DNA of 18,048 bases from CAYIFC01 sp964362645. GTDB taxonomy: Bacteria; Patescibacteriota; Minisyncoccia; Phycocordibacterales; JACOZG01. Under the pieces are notes generated by a model. The model did not search any database, had not been told where the DNA came from, and was given only the letters and a program-made list of their open reading frames with translations. Both the position numbers and the translations under genes were made by a program. Positions 1-6,363 of this stretch are shown here, one piece after another. Each line of letters begins with the position of its first letter. The first letter of the stretch is position 1. Where the stretch lies: the NCBI GenBank assembly GCA_964362645.1, contig CAYIFC010000012.1, forward strand, positions 1 to 18,048, given 5' to 3'.

Positions 1-121
1 GCGAATCCAGCGCCGCCTCCGAGATCTCCTCCCGGTCCAGCACATGATACAAATATCGGTGATGATTAATCACCTCCCGCAACTTCGCCGCACGCGCGCG
101 GGCGACTTGGCGATTAATCAT
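1..121 (-). CDS. ligA: NAD-dependent DNA ligase LigA, N-terminal fragment (runs off the left edge)
   Basis: Only the first 40 codons are inside the window; the rest lies beyond base 1. Starting at the ATG at 121, the translation contains AKLREVINHHRYLYHVLD followed by EEISEAALDS. This matches the Ia domain of LigA (pattern LR..I..H.YLYHVLD..EIS.A..D), where conserved Tyr/His residues contact the NMN half of NAD+. The enzyme seals nicks in replication and repair using NAD+. The start codon overlaps the end of the PIN toxin gene by 8 nt (ATGATTAA), so translation is probably coupled. I see no ribosome-binding site and no separate promoter close by, so transcription may come from the toxin-antitoxin promoter. 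Identification rests on a short segment, but the motif is characteristic. Confidence 0.85.
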   Translation of the reverse strand, partial: MINRQVARARAAKLREVINHHRYLYHVLDREEISEAALDS

Positions 122-497
122 GATTCACTGCTTTTGCTAGTCGATTAAGCTGACGATCAAGAGTAACGACCCGAGCGTTCAGTTTCAAAGAAAGAAAAAT
201 AAGGGCAGCATCCACGAAAGATATTCTTTGCTGCAATTTCTGAAAAAATTCTATCTCCTCGAGGGCAATGTCGTCTATAATTTTAAAATCTTTGTTGTCG
301 CGAATATAGTCAAGAAACTGATCCGCCTGTTTTTTGGAATGCTTATAGGTTAAAACCGCGGTAGTTTCAATCACTACACAGTAGGGAATGTAAATTAAGT
401 TTTCTAATTTCTGGATTAGTTTTTGGGCTTGATTATGTTGCGTATCGAAATCAAGAAATAACGCTACCCAAACCGAACTGTCAACGATTTGCCCCAT
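114..497 (-). CDS. PIN-domain ribonuclease toxin (VapC-like)
   Basis: This 127-residue protein has the compact PIN fold expected of a VapC-type toxin, a metal-dependent RNase that usually cuts tRNA or rRNA. The acidic residues expected to hold Mg2+/Mn2+ are visible: Asp6 (IVDSS), Glu44 (VIETT), Asp96 (FVDAA) and Asp114 (VTLDR). I chose the ATG at 497 because the PIN fold begins right after it (MGQIVDSS). A longer reading to 575 only adds residues encoded by the other frame of the upstream antitoxin gene. The start lies 17 nt inside the end of the AbrB-like antitoxin gene, a usual arrangement for coupled toxin-antitoxin expression. The downstream partner is ligA. The cellular RNA target cannot be read from the sequence. 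Confidence 0.85.
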   Translation of the reverse strand: MGQIVDSSVWVALFLDFDTQHNQAQKLIQKLENLIYIPYCVVIETTAVLTYKHSKKQADQFLDYIRDNKDFKIIDDIALEEIEFFQKLQQRISFVDAALIFLSLKLNARVVTLDRQLNRLAKAVNHD

Positions 498-750
498 AGA
501 GAATAGAGTCAATATTGCCACTGACCCTTTCTTTATTTTGACTCTTGGACGGCAAAACATACCGCTTCCAATCATCCTTTCTTGTTAATGGCCGAGAAAT
601 ATCAACCATCTCTAGTCGGCGGATGATAATGCTGTCGTTGTGCTGATCAACGGCCACACCGCTCCCCGCCCTTAGGTTTAGACGATTTGTTACGGCTTTC
701 GGCAGTCGCACCGCCAAACTATTACCCCATTTTTGGACCTTGGTAGTCAT
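481..750 (-). CDS. AbrB/MazE-type antitoxin
   Basis: An 89-residue protein with an N-terminal swapped-hairpin AbrB/MazE DNA-binding domain: VQKWGNSLAVRLPKAV at residues 5-20, followed by a short beta segment near 30-45. The C-terminal half is polar and probably disordered; in this family that part wraps around the toxin. AbrB-type antitoxins commonly pair with PIN (VapC) toxins, as here. It would neutralise the PIN protein and, with it, repress the operon. The ATG at 750 is the first good start and lies about 28 nt downstream of the predicted transcription start. There is no Shine-Dalgarno motif. The operator is described separately. Confidence 0.85.
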   Translation of the reverse strand: MTTKVQKWGNSLAVRLPKAVTNRLNLRAGSGVAVDQHNDSIIIRRLEMVDISRPLTRKDDWKRYVLPSKSQNKERVSGNIDSILYGANR

Positions 751-762
751 AAAATTATTTAT

Positions 763-814
763 CTAAGTAGATACTAATAAACTAAGTATATACTTTATCT
801 TTAGTCACTGTCAA
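763..814 (-). promoter_or_regulatory. Promoter with overlapping palindromic operator for the AbrB-PIN-ligA operon
   Basis: On the minus strand a perfect -35 (TTGACA, 814-809) is followed, 18 bp on, by TATACT (790-785). The -10 lies inside a perfect 12-bp palindrome, AAGTATATACTT (784-795). A 14-bp near-copy lies 19 bp further downstream: CTAAGTAGATACTA (763-776) against CTAAGTATATACTT (782-795), 12 of 14 identical. Two sites about two helical turns apart, one covering the -10 and one just after the predicted start near 778, are what an autorepressing antitoxin or toxin-antitoxin complex would bind. The remaining spacer up to pilX (815-869) shows nothing else I can support. Confidence 0.65.
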
Positions 815-869
815 ACCCTTATTTCACAACGTTTTTAAACCATAACTTCCGCTCACGATCTACGAATAA

Positions 870-1412
870 TTAATAGTCAGCCCGCACTCCCCTTTCTACT
901 TTTCGTGATGATGTTACATTACAATCAAGATTATAGCCACGCGCACGAATAGTAGTGGGGGGGTCGTCGCTTCCAGATTGATAAACATTTTGGTTCTTTG
1001 TAATTTTCACATCGGAACAACCACCGCCAGGGAAAGAAATATTGAAAGCGGTCGTAAATACATCTTCAACAAAATCATCTCTGATAAAATCCCCCACCGA
1101 CTGACCTGCACAATATATGTCATCTCTTACGCCCGGAGTAAAAAAAGCACCATACTTACCAAAGGGATAATTGGTGGCATTAACAATGTTAATACTTTCT
1201 GTCCGATAATACCTATCCCAATATTTAGCGCAACTAAGACCAATATACGCATTATTATAAGCAACTTGAGAGTCTTTACCCGTTGAAGAAAGGATTATTT
1301 GTTTATAAGTAATATTGAACAAACTTAGACTAATTGTTAGAACAACACTCACCATCAATACCGCAAAGAGTAGTACAAAACCTTGATTGTTTTTATAAAA
1401 CCTTAGGTTCAT
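870..1412 (-). CDS. PilX-like minor pilin
   Basis: A 180-residue prepilin-like protein with a short basic leader, a Gly11-Phe12 processing site and a hydrophobic helix at about 12-34 (GFVLLFAVLMVSVVLTI). Unlike its neighbours it lacks Glu at mature position 5 (Phe instead), as is usual in PilX_N proteins. The C-terminal two thirds is a Cys- and Asn-containing globular head (Cys57, Cys101, a GGGCSD stretch, a Cys near the end). PilX-type minor pilins help start pilus assembly and have roles in adhesion and aggregation. The gene is the last of a four-gene minor-pilin operon and overlaps pilV-like by 4 nt (ATGA). No terminator hairpin follows it. Confidence 0.7.
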   Translation of the reverse strand: MNLRFYKNNQGFVLLFAVLMVSVVLTISLSLFNITYKQIILSSTGKDSQVAYNNAYIGLSCAKYWDRYYRTESINIVNATNYPFGKYGAFFTPGVRDDIYCAGQSVGDFIRDDFVEDVFTTAFNISFPGGGCSDVKITKNQNVYQSGSDDPPTTIRARGYNLDCNVTSSRKVERGVRADY

Positions 1413-1963
1413 TTTGTATTATAGAGATACCGCGACAAATCAAGGTGCCGGGGCGAAGTTTTGTCCATCCAATTCATACTAACTTCAACCTTAACTTCTT
1501 TCGAGTCCAGATCGTTGCCGCTGGTATTCAAAATTAATTTTACGGCGCGTCGAAAAATTGGTCCCGACCAATTATTACCGCCGCAAATACCGCCTATTTT
1601 CACATACAAACCAAGACTAGGGCAGTATTGAATTCCACAAGTCTCTTCCACACAAGTCGTAAATGTCGGGTCACTTGAAAATGAGACCGTGCAAGTTTCT
1701 CCATCTTCATCACAAGCCTCGAACCCAACTAGCCAAGTTGAGGGGTTATTTTTTAGATTGTTTTGAATTTTATTACTAACCAAATCTAACCCCTCCTGCG
1801 CAAGGTAAGTGGCAGTAACTATATTTTTTGCGTAAAAACCGTCAGTAATCCCCCGTGTTGCCATATTAAGCGGGCCCAAAACGCCGATAATTAGCACGGT
1901 AATCGCCACCAAGGTTTCTACTAAAGTGAATCCTTTTCTAAATTTACTTGAAATTTTAGCCAT
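1409..1963 (-). CDS. PilV-like minor pilin (prepilin-type N-terminal cleavage)
   Basis: A 184-residue prepilin. The class III signal is clear: KFRKG|FTLVETLVAITVLIIGVLGPL, with cleavage after Gly11 and Glu16 as mature Glu5. This is typical of PilV/PilE-like pseudopilins, which PilD trims and methylates. The head domain has several Cys residues (EACDEDGETC, CVEETCGIQYC, a GGICGG segment), suggesting disulfide bonds and therefore an exported head. It lies 1 nt after pilW-like and overlaps pilX-like by 4 nt, so the cluster is one transcript. Within pilus systems, PilV-type proteins belong to the tip or priming complex. Assignment to PilV rather than GspI is by order and N-terminus only. Confidence 0.75.
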   Translation of the reverse strand: MAKISSKFRKGFTLVETLVAITVLIIGVLGPLNMATRGITDGFYAKNIVTATYLAQEGLDLVSNKIQNNLKNNPSTWLVGFEACDEDGETCTVSFSSDPTFTTCVEETCGIQYCPSLGLYVKIGGICGGNNWSGPIFRRAVKLILNTSGNDLDSKEVKVEVSMNWMDKTSPRHLDLSRYLYNTK

Positions 1964-1964
1964 A

Positions 1965-2543
1965 TTAGGTGCGAAAATCTACTACCGTCTCTAAATGAAA
2001 TTCCGTTTTAACTTTACCCACTGTGCGTGCCTGAATTGAAAGGCCAACACGAGGAGGTACATCGCCCGGATCGTAACCAACAACATGGAATTGTAGTGAC
2101 TCAACATCAATCTCGCGAGAGGTCATATCAATAAATCCCTCCGCCGCCTGTGTGCCGATTTGTAAAACTCCGACACCATCTCCGTTTGTAATTAACCGAT
2201 ACCCTATTTGCATATTACTTTCTAGCACACGCTTGCTATTAAAAACGATGGCAACACCTTCAGGACTACCGGAACCATCAAACCCGCAATTTAAACCACT
2301 TAGACTTCCAGTACTAAGAGAGGAGGGATTACTTGTTAGACAATGATAATTAGTGCCATCACGCAAACGCATAACCATACTATCCATAGCAAAACGCAGG
2401 TTGTCGACGACTATCTTGGTGGCTTGAGCTTGACGATTTATCGACATCACGGTTATTAAAGCACCACTCACGATAACCGCCACGATCGAAAAAATCGAAA
2501 CAGCCACCATCATTTCTATGAGAGTGAAACCATTTTTAGTCAT
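1965..2543 (-). CDS. PilW/GspJ-like minor pilin
   Basis: A 192-residue prepilin with a very short leader (MTKNG|FTLIEMMVAVSIFSIVAVIVSGALI), cleavage after Gly5 and Glu10 as mature Glu5. The next part (QAQATKIVVDNLRFAMDSMVMRLRDG) matches the usual PilW/PulJ pattern, where the conserved N-terminal helix continues into an amphipathic segment. The head has only two cysteines (near residues 68 and 82). The gene overlaps the upstream fimT-like gene by 4 nt (ATGA) and precedes pilV-like by 1 nt. The order fimT-pilW-pilV-pilX resembles known minor-pilin operons and supports this call. GspJ of a type II secretion system is the alternative, but the other genes here are pilus genes. Confidence 0.75.
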   Translation of the reverse strand: MTKNGFTLIEMMVAVSIFSIVAVIVSGALITVMSINRQAQATKIVVDNLRFAMDSMVMRLRDGTNYHCLTSNPSSLSTGSLSGLNCGFDGSGSPEGVAIVFNSKRVLESNMQIGYRLITNGDGVGVLQIGTQAAEGFIDMTSREIDVESLQFHVVGYDPGDVPPRVGLSIQARTVGKVKTEFHLETVVDFRT

Positions 2544-3154
2544 GAATCAAGAACGGCAATCTGGCCAGTATTCCAGATATCGATGTACTTTTCCCTTGTG
2601 TCATCCTTGGTTGATTGTATCGTAATTCTATAGTGACTGTAATCGCTTGCCGGATTCAAAAGAGCCTCGGGATAAGGGCGCTTAAATAGAATTGTAGCTC
2701 CATCTGGGCCGACATCAGTATTACAACCCGAGTTATTACAGCCCCAAACATTGGCAATTTTCACAGCACCATTGATCATAAACTTTTCCACACACTCTGA
2801 CCCACTTTGACCACAAAGAATATTTGGATCAAACAGGCCATCTCCTGGTGGATCCCCTGAAGGTAAGGAATCAGAAAAAAAGATGAACGAATTATTGCTT
2901 TCAAAGAGGTTGATGTAAATTCCATGGGAAGGAAATTTGTCAAAATCAGCCAAAGAAACCCTGGTGGCAACTCCAAAAACTTGGGCTTGGCGGATAGTCA
3001 CAGCAATTTCTTGAGCAATAAGTTGGAGAAAAGATTTATCGCGGAAGTTGGGTAAATTAGCGAAAACCACACCAGTAATAATCAGGAAGATACTAATAAC
3101 TACCATCAGCTCAACCAAAGAAAACCCCTTATTGTTTCTCTGAATACGCAACAT
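2540..3154 (-). CDS. FimT/GspH-like minor pilin
   Basis: A 204-residue prepilin: leader MLRIQRNNKG, then FSLVELMVVISIFLIITGVVFA, with Glu15 as mature Glu5. After the helix comes QLIAQEIAVTIRQAQVFGVATR, the FimT/GspH signature. In some bacteria FimT binds DNA and assists uptake; whether this one does is unknown. The C-terminal part carries three cysteine pairs (LCGQSGSEC, WGCNNSGC and neighbours). It is the first gene of the minor-pilin operon. Its ATG lies only 8 nt after a perfect extended -10 (TGG-TATAAT), so the mRNA is predicted to begin at or within about 2 nt of the start codon. Confidence 0.75.
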   Translation of the reverse strand: MLRIQRNNKGFSLVELMVVISIFLIITGVVFANLPNFRDKSFLQLIAQEIAVTIRQAQVFGVATRVSLADFDKFPSHGIYINLFESNNSFIFFSDSLPSGDPPGDGLFDPNILCGQSGSECVEKFMINGAVKIANVWGCNNSGCNTDVGPDGATILFKRPYPEALLNPASDYSHYRITIQSTKDDTREKYIDIWNTGQIAVLDS

Positions 3155-3162
3155 TAACTATT

Positions 3163-3203
3163 ATTATACCACTCTCTTACCTTACACTCTCCCACTTATC
3201 CCC
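3163..3203 (-). promoter_or_regulatory. Extended -10 promoter of the minor-pilin operon with upstream GGGGATAA motif
   Basis: Minus strand: TGG (3171-3169) plus TATAAT (3168-3163) is a perfect extended -10. No -35 is recognisable. The fimT ATG (3154) is 8 nt downstream, predicting a leaderless or nearly leaderless transcript. A GGGGATAAGT motif ends 27 bp upstream of the -10 (GGGGATAA at 3203-3196) and closely matches the pilD promoter. Confidence 0.65.
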
Positions 3204-3204
3204 C

Positions 3205-3226
3205 AATTTGATCCTGACATCAAATT
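3205..3226. repeat. AT-rich inverted repeat behind the secreted-protein gene
   Basis: Perfect 8-bp arms AATTTGAT (3205-3212) and ATCAAATT (3219-3226) enclose a 6-nt loop. The hairpin directly abuts the TAA of the 525-residue gene (3227-3229) and sits just upstream of the fimT promoter motif. On the minus strand it is followed by GGGG, not a T-run, so it is not a classic terminator in that direction. It could protect the mRNA 3' end or be part of the fimT control region. Confidence 0.4.
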
Positions 3227-4804
3227 TTATTCATCATTGATATCGGGAACGGTGTATTCAAAATAAAGAGTGGCTTTGGCCCCACCGATTTGACCAATAT
3301 CAATAAAGTAAGGAGAGTTGCTTCGTACTTTAATCTTTTTTTCCTTAACTCTAATATAAAATTTCTTGGCATTTTCCGCTCCAGGTAAAATATTTACACA
3401 GGTGGAAATACCACCAACACAGCCTTCATTTCCACCGAGCCAACATTCGATATTATTAGCGGGGACAGTAATCAATTCATTAACATCAGCGATCGATCTT
3501 CCAGTTCTCTCGGAGACAGAACCAAGGAAACAAATGTCGGTGGGTTCTGTTCCTATCCATGTAATTGTCGACTCGATCGTTTTGGCCGGGACACCATCTG
3601 CTTGTTGGTCAATTAAAAGTCCCGGCGGAACCGCAGTTAAACTTCCGCTGGTTGGTGCGGTTCCATAGTTAGCGGTCACCCAATTTTCTAGGTGATTTGT
3701 ATTAATTCCGCAAGTCATATCACCAACACCTCCCGCCGAATCGCAACCAGTCCAAGTTAAACTCTCACCGGAAGCCGGTGTCTCACCCGTAAGAATAATT
3801 TCTCCACCATTGTACCCAAGATCATAAATATGGTTCGGGCAAGAAGTATTTAGGTCACAGTCAATAGTAGTGTCATCTATTGATGAGACATTTCCACTAG
3901 TCCCATTACCAACAACGCTAAGAAAAAGTGTGGACTTGGCAGCCTCGCTAATTATAAGATCCTGACAAGAAGCTGATCCCTTTTTACCTGCGCCATCTTC
4001 TATTGTCACTGAAGCAGTGTGGGGACCCGCTGAAGTATAATCGCGATTAGGTTGGGCAACAGTATCTGCAGTGGGTGTTACATCAAAAGTCCAGTCGTAA
4101 GTATAAGTACCGTTTCCATTAGTCACGACTGCTTCCCAAGCGACATTAAGAGAAGTGTGGGTTGAATCAAGTTTGCCATCATTTTCAATTGGCTCTATTG
4201 GGCCACAAGTAAAGTTTAGTGTATCTAAAGAAACACAACCAGAAGTACCACTATTACTACAAAAATCAATCCACCCAATTACATCCGAACCCCACGCATA
4301 ACCTTGAAGTTCGTTGCCAACCATGTGGACATCGTTTGTAGGATTGCCGGTTGAATTCATTTTAATCCAACCATCCCAGCCACCTCTTTGGGCATTGTCT
4401 TTTAGATCACCACTACAACCACCACTAGCAAAAACCGAACAGGCTCGAGCCCAACCGGTTACATTATTACCTTCTAGCCAAACTCCATGAGGATCAGTTG
4501 CTCCACTTGGTAAAGCATCGCCACCAGAACCAATAACTGGATCAAAATTTATCCAACCAATGTTCGAACTCCAAGCTGAACCTTCAATTATATTAGGATT
4601 CCCGGGAGAACCGTAGGTTATTTTAACACCATAGGGTGTCGAACCCTCCATACTAAGCCATCCGATATTTGAACTCCAAGCATAACCAGAAAGTTTGGAT
4701 GGGGATGAATCCGCCCTAGAATGCTGTAGACCGCCGGGGATATAAATTAACGCGAGGGTTAGGAGAACGGCGGCGGATAAAAACAAGGAGAGCTTTTTCT
4801 TCAT
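3227..4804 (-). CDS. Secreted Trp-repeat protein, candidate pilus-tip or surface adhesin
   Basis: A 525-residue exported protein with a Sec signal peptide (MKKKLSLFLSAAVLLTLALI, probable cleavage after about residue 31). Residues 39-181 carry Trp-rich repeats: SGYAWSSNIGW (39-49), GSAWSSNIGW (75-84), GWARACSVF (118-125), WDGWIK (143-148), GYAWGSDVIGW (168-178). Residues about 200-285 look PKD/Ig-like (C200 to C280). Residues about 290-385 resemble a Cys-paired InlB-type beta repeat (C316/C322, C354/C365, then VTANYGT). I see no LPXTG signal or second membrane helix. It is encoded between pilD and the minor pilins, the place where pilY1-like tip proteins occur elsewhere, but no PilY1 beta-propeller is visible. 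The ATG lies 7 nt after an extended -10 (TGG-TAGAAT). The role is inferred from position and export only. Confidence 0.7.
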   Translation of the reverse strand: MKKKLSLFLSAAVLLTLALIYIPGGLQHSRADSSPSKLSGYAWSSNIGWLSMEGSTPYGVKITYGSPGNPNIIEGSAWSSNIGWINFDPVIGSGGDALPSGATDPHGVWLEGNNVTGWARACSVFASGGCSGDLKDNAQRGGWDGWIKMNSTGNPTNDVHMVGNELQGYAWGSDVIGWIDFCSNSGTSGCVSLDTLNFTCGPIEPIENDGKLDSTHTSLNVAWEAVVTNGNGTYTYDWTFDVTPTADTVAQPNRDYTSAGPHTASVTIEDGAGKKGSASCQDLIISEAAKSTLFLSVVGNGTSGNVSSIDDTTIDCDLNTSCPNHIYDLGYNGGEIILTGETPASGESLTWTGCDSAGGVGDMTCGINTNHLENWVTANYGTAPTSGSLTAVPPGLLIDQQADGVPAKTIESTITWIGTEPTDICFLGSVSERTGRSIADVNELITVPANNIECWLGGNEGCVGGISTCVNILPGAENAKKFYIRVKEKKIKVRSNSPYFIDIGQIGGAKATLYFEYTVPDINDE

Positions 4805-4811
4805 GTTAAAT

Positions 4812-4855
4812 ATTCTACCATCTCTTACTCTCGACGACCGCGTGACTTATCCACA
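4812..4855 (-). promoter_or_regulatory. Promoter of the secreted-protein gene with exact DnaA-box-like motif
   Basis: Minus strand: TGG (4820-4818) plus TAGAAT (4817-4812), one mismatch from an extended consensus -10, is 7 nt from the ATG at 4804. The 9-mer TGTGGATAA (4855-4847; TTATCCACA on the plus strand) ends 29 bp upstream of the -10. It equals the classical DnaA-box consensus and matches the motif at the other pilus promoters. Confidence 0.6.
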
Positions 4856-4866
4856 AATTGAAAATA

Positions 4867-5655
4867 CTAGAACCCCAGGACATTGATTTGGAGGAAGAAG
4901 GCGATGAAGACGCCGAGGATGAGGAAGGGGGCGAAGGGGATCTCGGTTTTAAGCGAAACCGTCTTATATCTACTGCCCTTCTTCGGTCGAGCAGAAACTT
5001 TGCTCACGAACATCATTAGCAAGCCAACGATCGCTCCCGACCAGAAGGCCAAGACCGTAGCCGAGATGGCCATCGTTGGCCCGAGTAAGAGGCCGATGCC
5101 GACGGCGAGCTTGGCATCGCCAAACCCCATCCAACGACCCTTCGATCCGGCCCAAAGTAGAAAAAAGAAGGCAAAAAGAGCGGCGGCAGTAATAACGGCA
5201 GGAATAATTTGACTAGGCGTAAGGTAAATTAGGCGCAAAAAGGCGAAACCCGCGAAAGCGTAAGCTAGGCCATTCGGGATTATTTGGTGACGGATATCAT
5301 AAACTACGATTAGTAAGAGCAAACTCCAAATAGGCCAATCGAAAATTAGCGCCGGCAAACCAGCCGCGGAAGCAAGGGCCGAGCGATAAGCGAGCAGGAA
5401 CAAGACTCCGGCTATCGTCTCCACCATTGGATATTGAGGAGAAATAAGACATCGGCACTTACGGCAACGGCCGCGCTGAACAAAAAAACTTAAAATTGGT
5501 ATGAGCTCGTACCAGTGCAGAGTTTTACCGCAAATGAGGCAACCGGAACGACCGGTGAGTGAGTAGCCGGTGCCATAGCGATAAGCCACGACATTAAGAA
5601 AACTACCGATAATCGTGCCGAACACGAAAATAAAAACATCAATCCACACATTCAT
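4867..5655 (-). CDS. pilD: Prepilin peptidase / N-methyltransferase PilD
   Basis: A 262-residue, multi-helix inner-membrane aspartic protease of family A24. It cuts the leader off prepilins after Gly and methylates the new N-terminus. Visible hallmarks are the N-terminal domain with two CxxC pairs (Cys39/Cys42 and Cys64/Cys67) around HWYELIPILSF, and catalytic Asp120 (VVYDIRHQIIPN) and Asp180 (GFGDAKLAVG, the GxGD motif). Length is normal for the family. The start is set at the ATG at 5655. An upstream TTG (5661) lies only 2 nt after the -10 TATAAT, so it would be outside the mRNA. Its substrates are all encoded here: PilA and the four minor pilins. It shares a strand with, but has a separate promoter from, the genes around it. 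Confidence 0.93.
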   Translation of the reverse strand: MNVWIDVFIFVFGTIIGSFLNVVAYRYGTGYSLTGRSGCLICGKTLHWYELIPILSFFVQRGRCRKCRCLISPQYPMVETIAGVLFLLAYRSALASAAGLPALIFDWPIWSLLLLIVVYDIRHQIIPNGLAYAFAGFAFLRLIYLTPSQIIPAVITAAALFAFFFLLWAGSKGRWMGFGDAKLAVGIGLLLGPTMAISATVLAFWSGAIVGLLMMFVSKVSARPKKGSRYKTVSLKTEIPFAPFLILGVFIAFFLQINVLGF

Positions 5656-5663
5656 TGCCAATT

Positions 5664-5703
5664 ATTATACCACACACTTATTCTCCCTCCCCCACTTATC
5701 CCC
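5664..5703 (-). promoter_or_regulatory. Extended -10 promoter of pilD with upstream GGGGATAA motif
   Basis: Minus strand: TGG (5672-5670) plus TATAAT (5669-5664) lies 8 nt from the pilD ATG. GGGGATAA (5703-5696) ends 26 bp upstream of the -10. The region is strikingly similar to the fimT promoter: both read GGGGATAAGTGGG, then about 20 nt, then TGGTATAATAAT. Confidence 0.65.
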
Positions 5704-5711
5704 TATCCTTG

Positions 5712-6062
5712 TTAAAAAATTATCGGTTTCCTATCTATACCCACTGACTCAACCCACCTTACTTTATTCTTATTGTCTTCAGAAAAATACACCGTAATTA
5801 GTCGGTCCCCTATATAAAACCCTAGTTCTAACCAATTGCTTTTTATTTTTCTCCCCAACACCAGCTTACCAACTAGGTGGGCCTGAATACCATCAAAAAT
5901 TCTTTGACTCAATTCTCGGGCGGCTTGACGATAGTTTTCGATAATCAATTCCTCCGCCCAAATCCCACTATCACGGTATAAAGTAAAAAATCCCTCTTCG
6001 TAAGAGCGGATAAAACTTTTTATTTCAGAAATAGCTAATTCCCTCAAATGTAACTCAAACAT
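5712..6062 (-). CDS. Probable RelE/ParE-like toxin
   Basis: A 116-residue soluble protein. The N-terminus (LRELAISEIKSFIRSY) looks like the first helices of a RelE/ParE-fold protein. The C-terminal part (WLELGFYIGDRLITVYFSEDNKNKVRWVESVGIDRKPIIF region) reads as the successive beta strands that end such toxins. RelE-fold toxins cleave mRNA on the ribosome or, as ParE, poison gyrase; which applies here cannot be told. The gene overlaps an upstream 56-residue ORF by 8 nt (ATGTTTGA), the classic arrangement of a type II pair. It sits between pilA and pilD, apparently inserted into the pilus locus. The family call rests on fold-like features rather than an unmistakable motif. Confidence 0.55.
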   Translation of the reverse strand: MFELHLRELAISEIKSFIRSYEEGFFTLYRDSGIWAEELIIENYRQAARELSQRIFDGIQAHLVGKLVLGRKIKSNWLELGFYIGDRLITVYFSEDNKNKVRWVESVGIDRKPIIF

Positions 6063-6225
6063 TGGCTGCCGCTTTCAATTTAGCTTGCTCATCCCAAGCC
6101 TTTACCAACCGTTGGCGCAATCGGTCAGCCGAAACATCAATATATTCAGTTACAATTTTACTGGCCTCATTAAAAGAATAGCCCCTATTAACACTTACTC
6201 TCACTGATTTACTTTTGGACAACAT
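6055..6225 (-). CDS. Small putative antitoxin (56 aa), partner of the RelE-like toxin
   Basis: A short gene, ATG at 6225 to TGA at 6057-6055, encoding 56 residues: MLSKSKSVRVSVNRGYSFNE, then a helix-rich stretch with EYIDVSADRLRQRLVKAWDE. The start resembles a ribbon-helix-helix-like N-terminus (a basic beta strand, SVRVSV), but the match is weak. The stop codon overlaps the toxin start by 8 nt. Pairing a short polar protein with a RelE-like protein in overlapping frames is the main evidence for a toxin-antitoxin module. Protein-like composition and tight coupling argue against a chance ORF. No homologue is recognised. Confidence 0.6.
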   Translation of the reverse strand: MLSKSKSVRVSVNRGYSFNEASKIVTEYIDVSADRLRQRLVKAWDEQAKLKAAANV

Positions 6226-6233
6226 ATATCCCC

Positions 6234-6262
6234 ACTCTAGCTCAATCTTATGAAGAATTCAA
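6234..6262 (-). promoter_or_regulatory. Possible promoter of the small antitoxin-toxin pair
   Basis: Minus strand: TTGAAT (6262-6257), 17 bp, then TAGAGT (6239-6234), then 8 nt to the ATG at 6225. Both boxes are imperfect (4 of 6 for the -10). The distance to the start codon repeats that seen at fimT, pilD and the signal peptidase, which lends some support. Confidence 0.35.
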
Positions 6263-6280
6263 GTGCGTCCCAATCCAAAG

Positions 6281-6309
6281 AAACAAAGAAAAACCGGCAT
6301 TGCTGCCGG
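6281..6309 (-). terminator. Rho-independent terminator of pilA
   Basis: A perfect 6-bp stem CCGGCA/TGCCGG (6294-6299 and 6304-6309) with a TTGC loop is followed on the minus strand by TTTTTCTTTGTTTC. It lies 54 nt after the pilA stop and would end the pilA transcript before the toxin-antitoxin pair. Confidence 0.75.
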
Positions 6310-6325
6310 AATTTCTCGTGTCAAG

Positions 6326-6345
6326 CCTGCCTGCCGGTAGACAGG
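6326..6345. repeat. GC-rich hairpin in the pilA 3' untranslated region
   Basis: CCTGCCT (6326-6332) and AGACAGG (6339-6345) pair with one G-U around GCCGGT. The element is much more GC-rich than its surroundings and lies between the pilA stop and the terminator. It resembles GC-rich palindromes that I recall as dispersed in some Patescibacteria genomes, but there is only one copy here, so dispersal cannot be shown. Confidence 0.4.
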
Positions 6346-6363
6346 GTTTAACCTTGCCGTAGG

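Noticed and set aside
497..575. Longer N-terminus for the PIN toxin (start at 575)
   Set aside because: The extra residues lie inside the antitoxin coding region and precede the first PIN strand; the ATG at 497 gives a normal toxin length.
978..1286. Open frame of 102 codons on the plus strand inside the pilX-like gene
   Set aside because: It is the complement of a prepilin gene with a clear leader and operon overlap; its translation has no recognisable domain and low-quality composition.
3205..3226. Inverted repeat as a terminator of the secreted-protein gene
   Set aside because: On the minus strand it is followed by GGGG rather than a T-run, so it is listed only as an inverted repeat.
5656..5661. 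TTG start of pilD at 5661
   Set aside because: It is 2 nt downstream of the -10 box and would not be part of the transcript; the ATG at 5655 fits.
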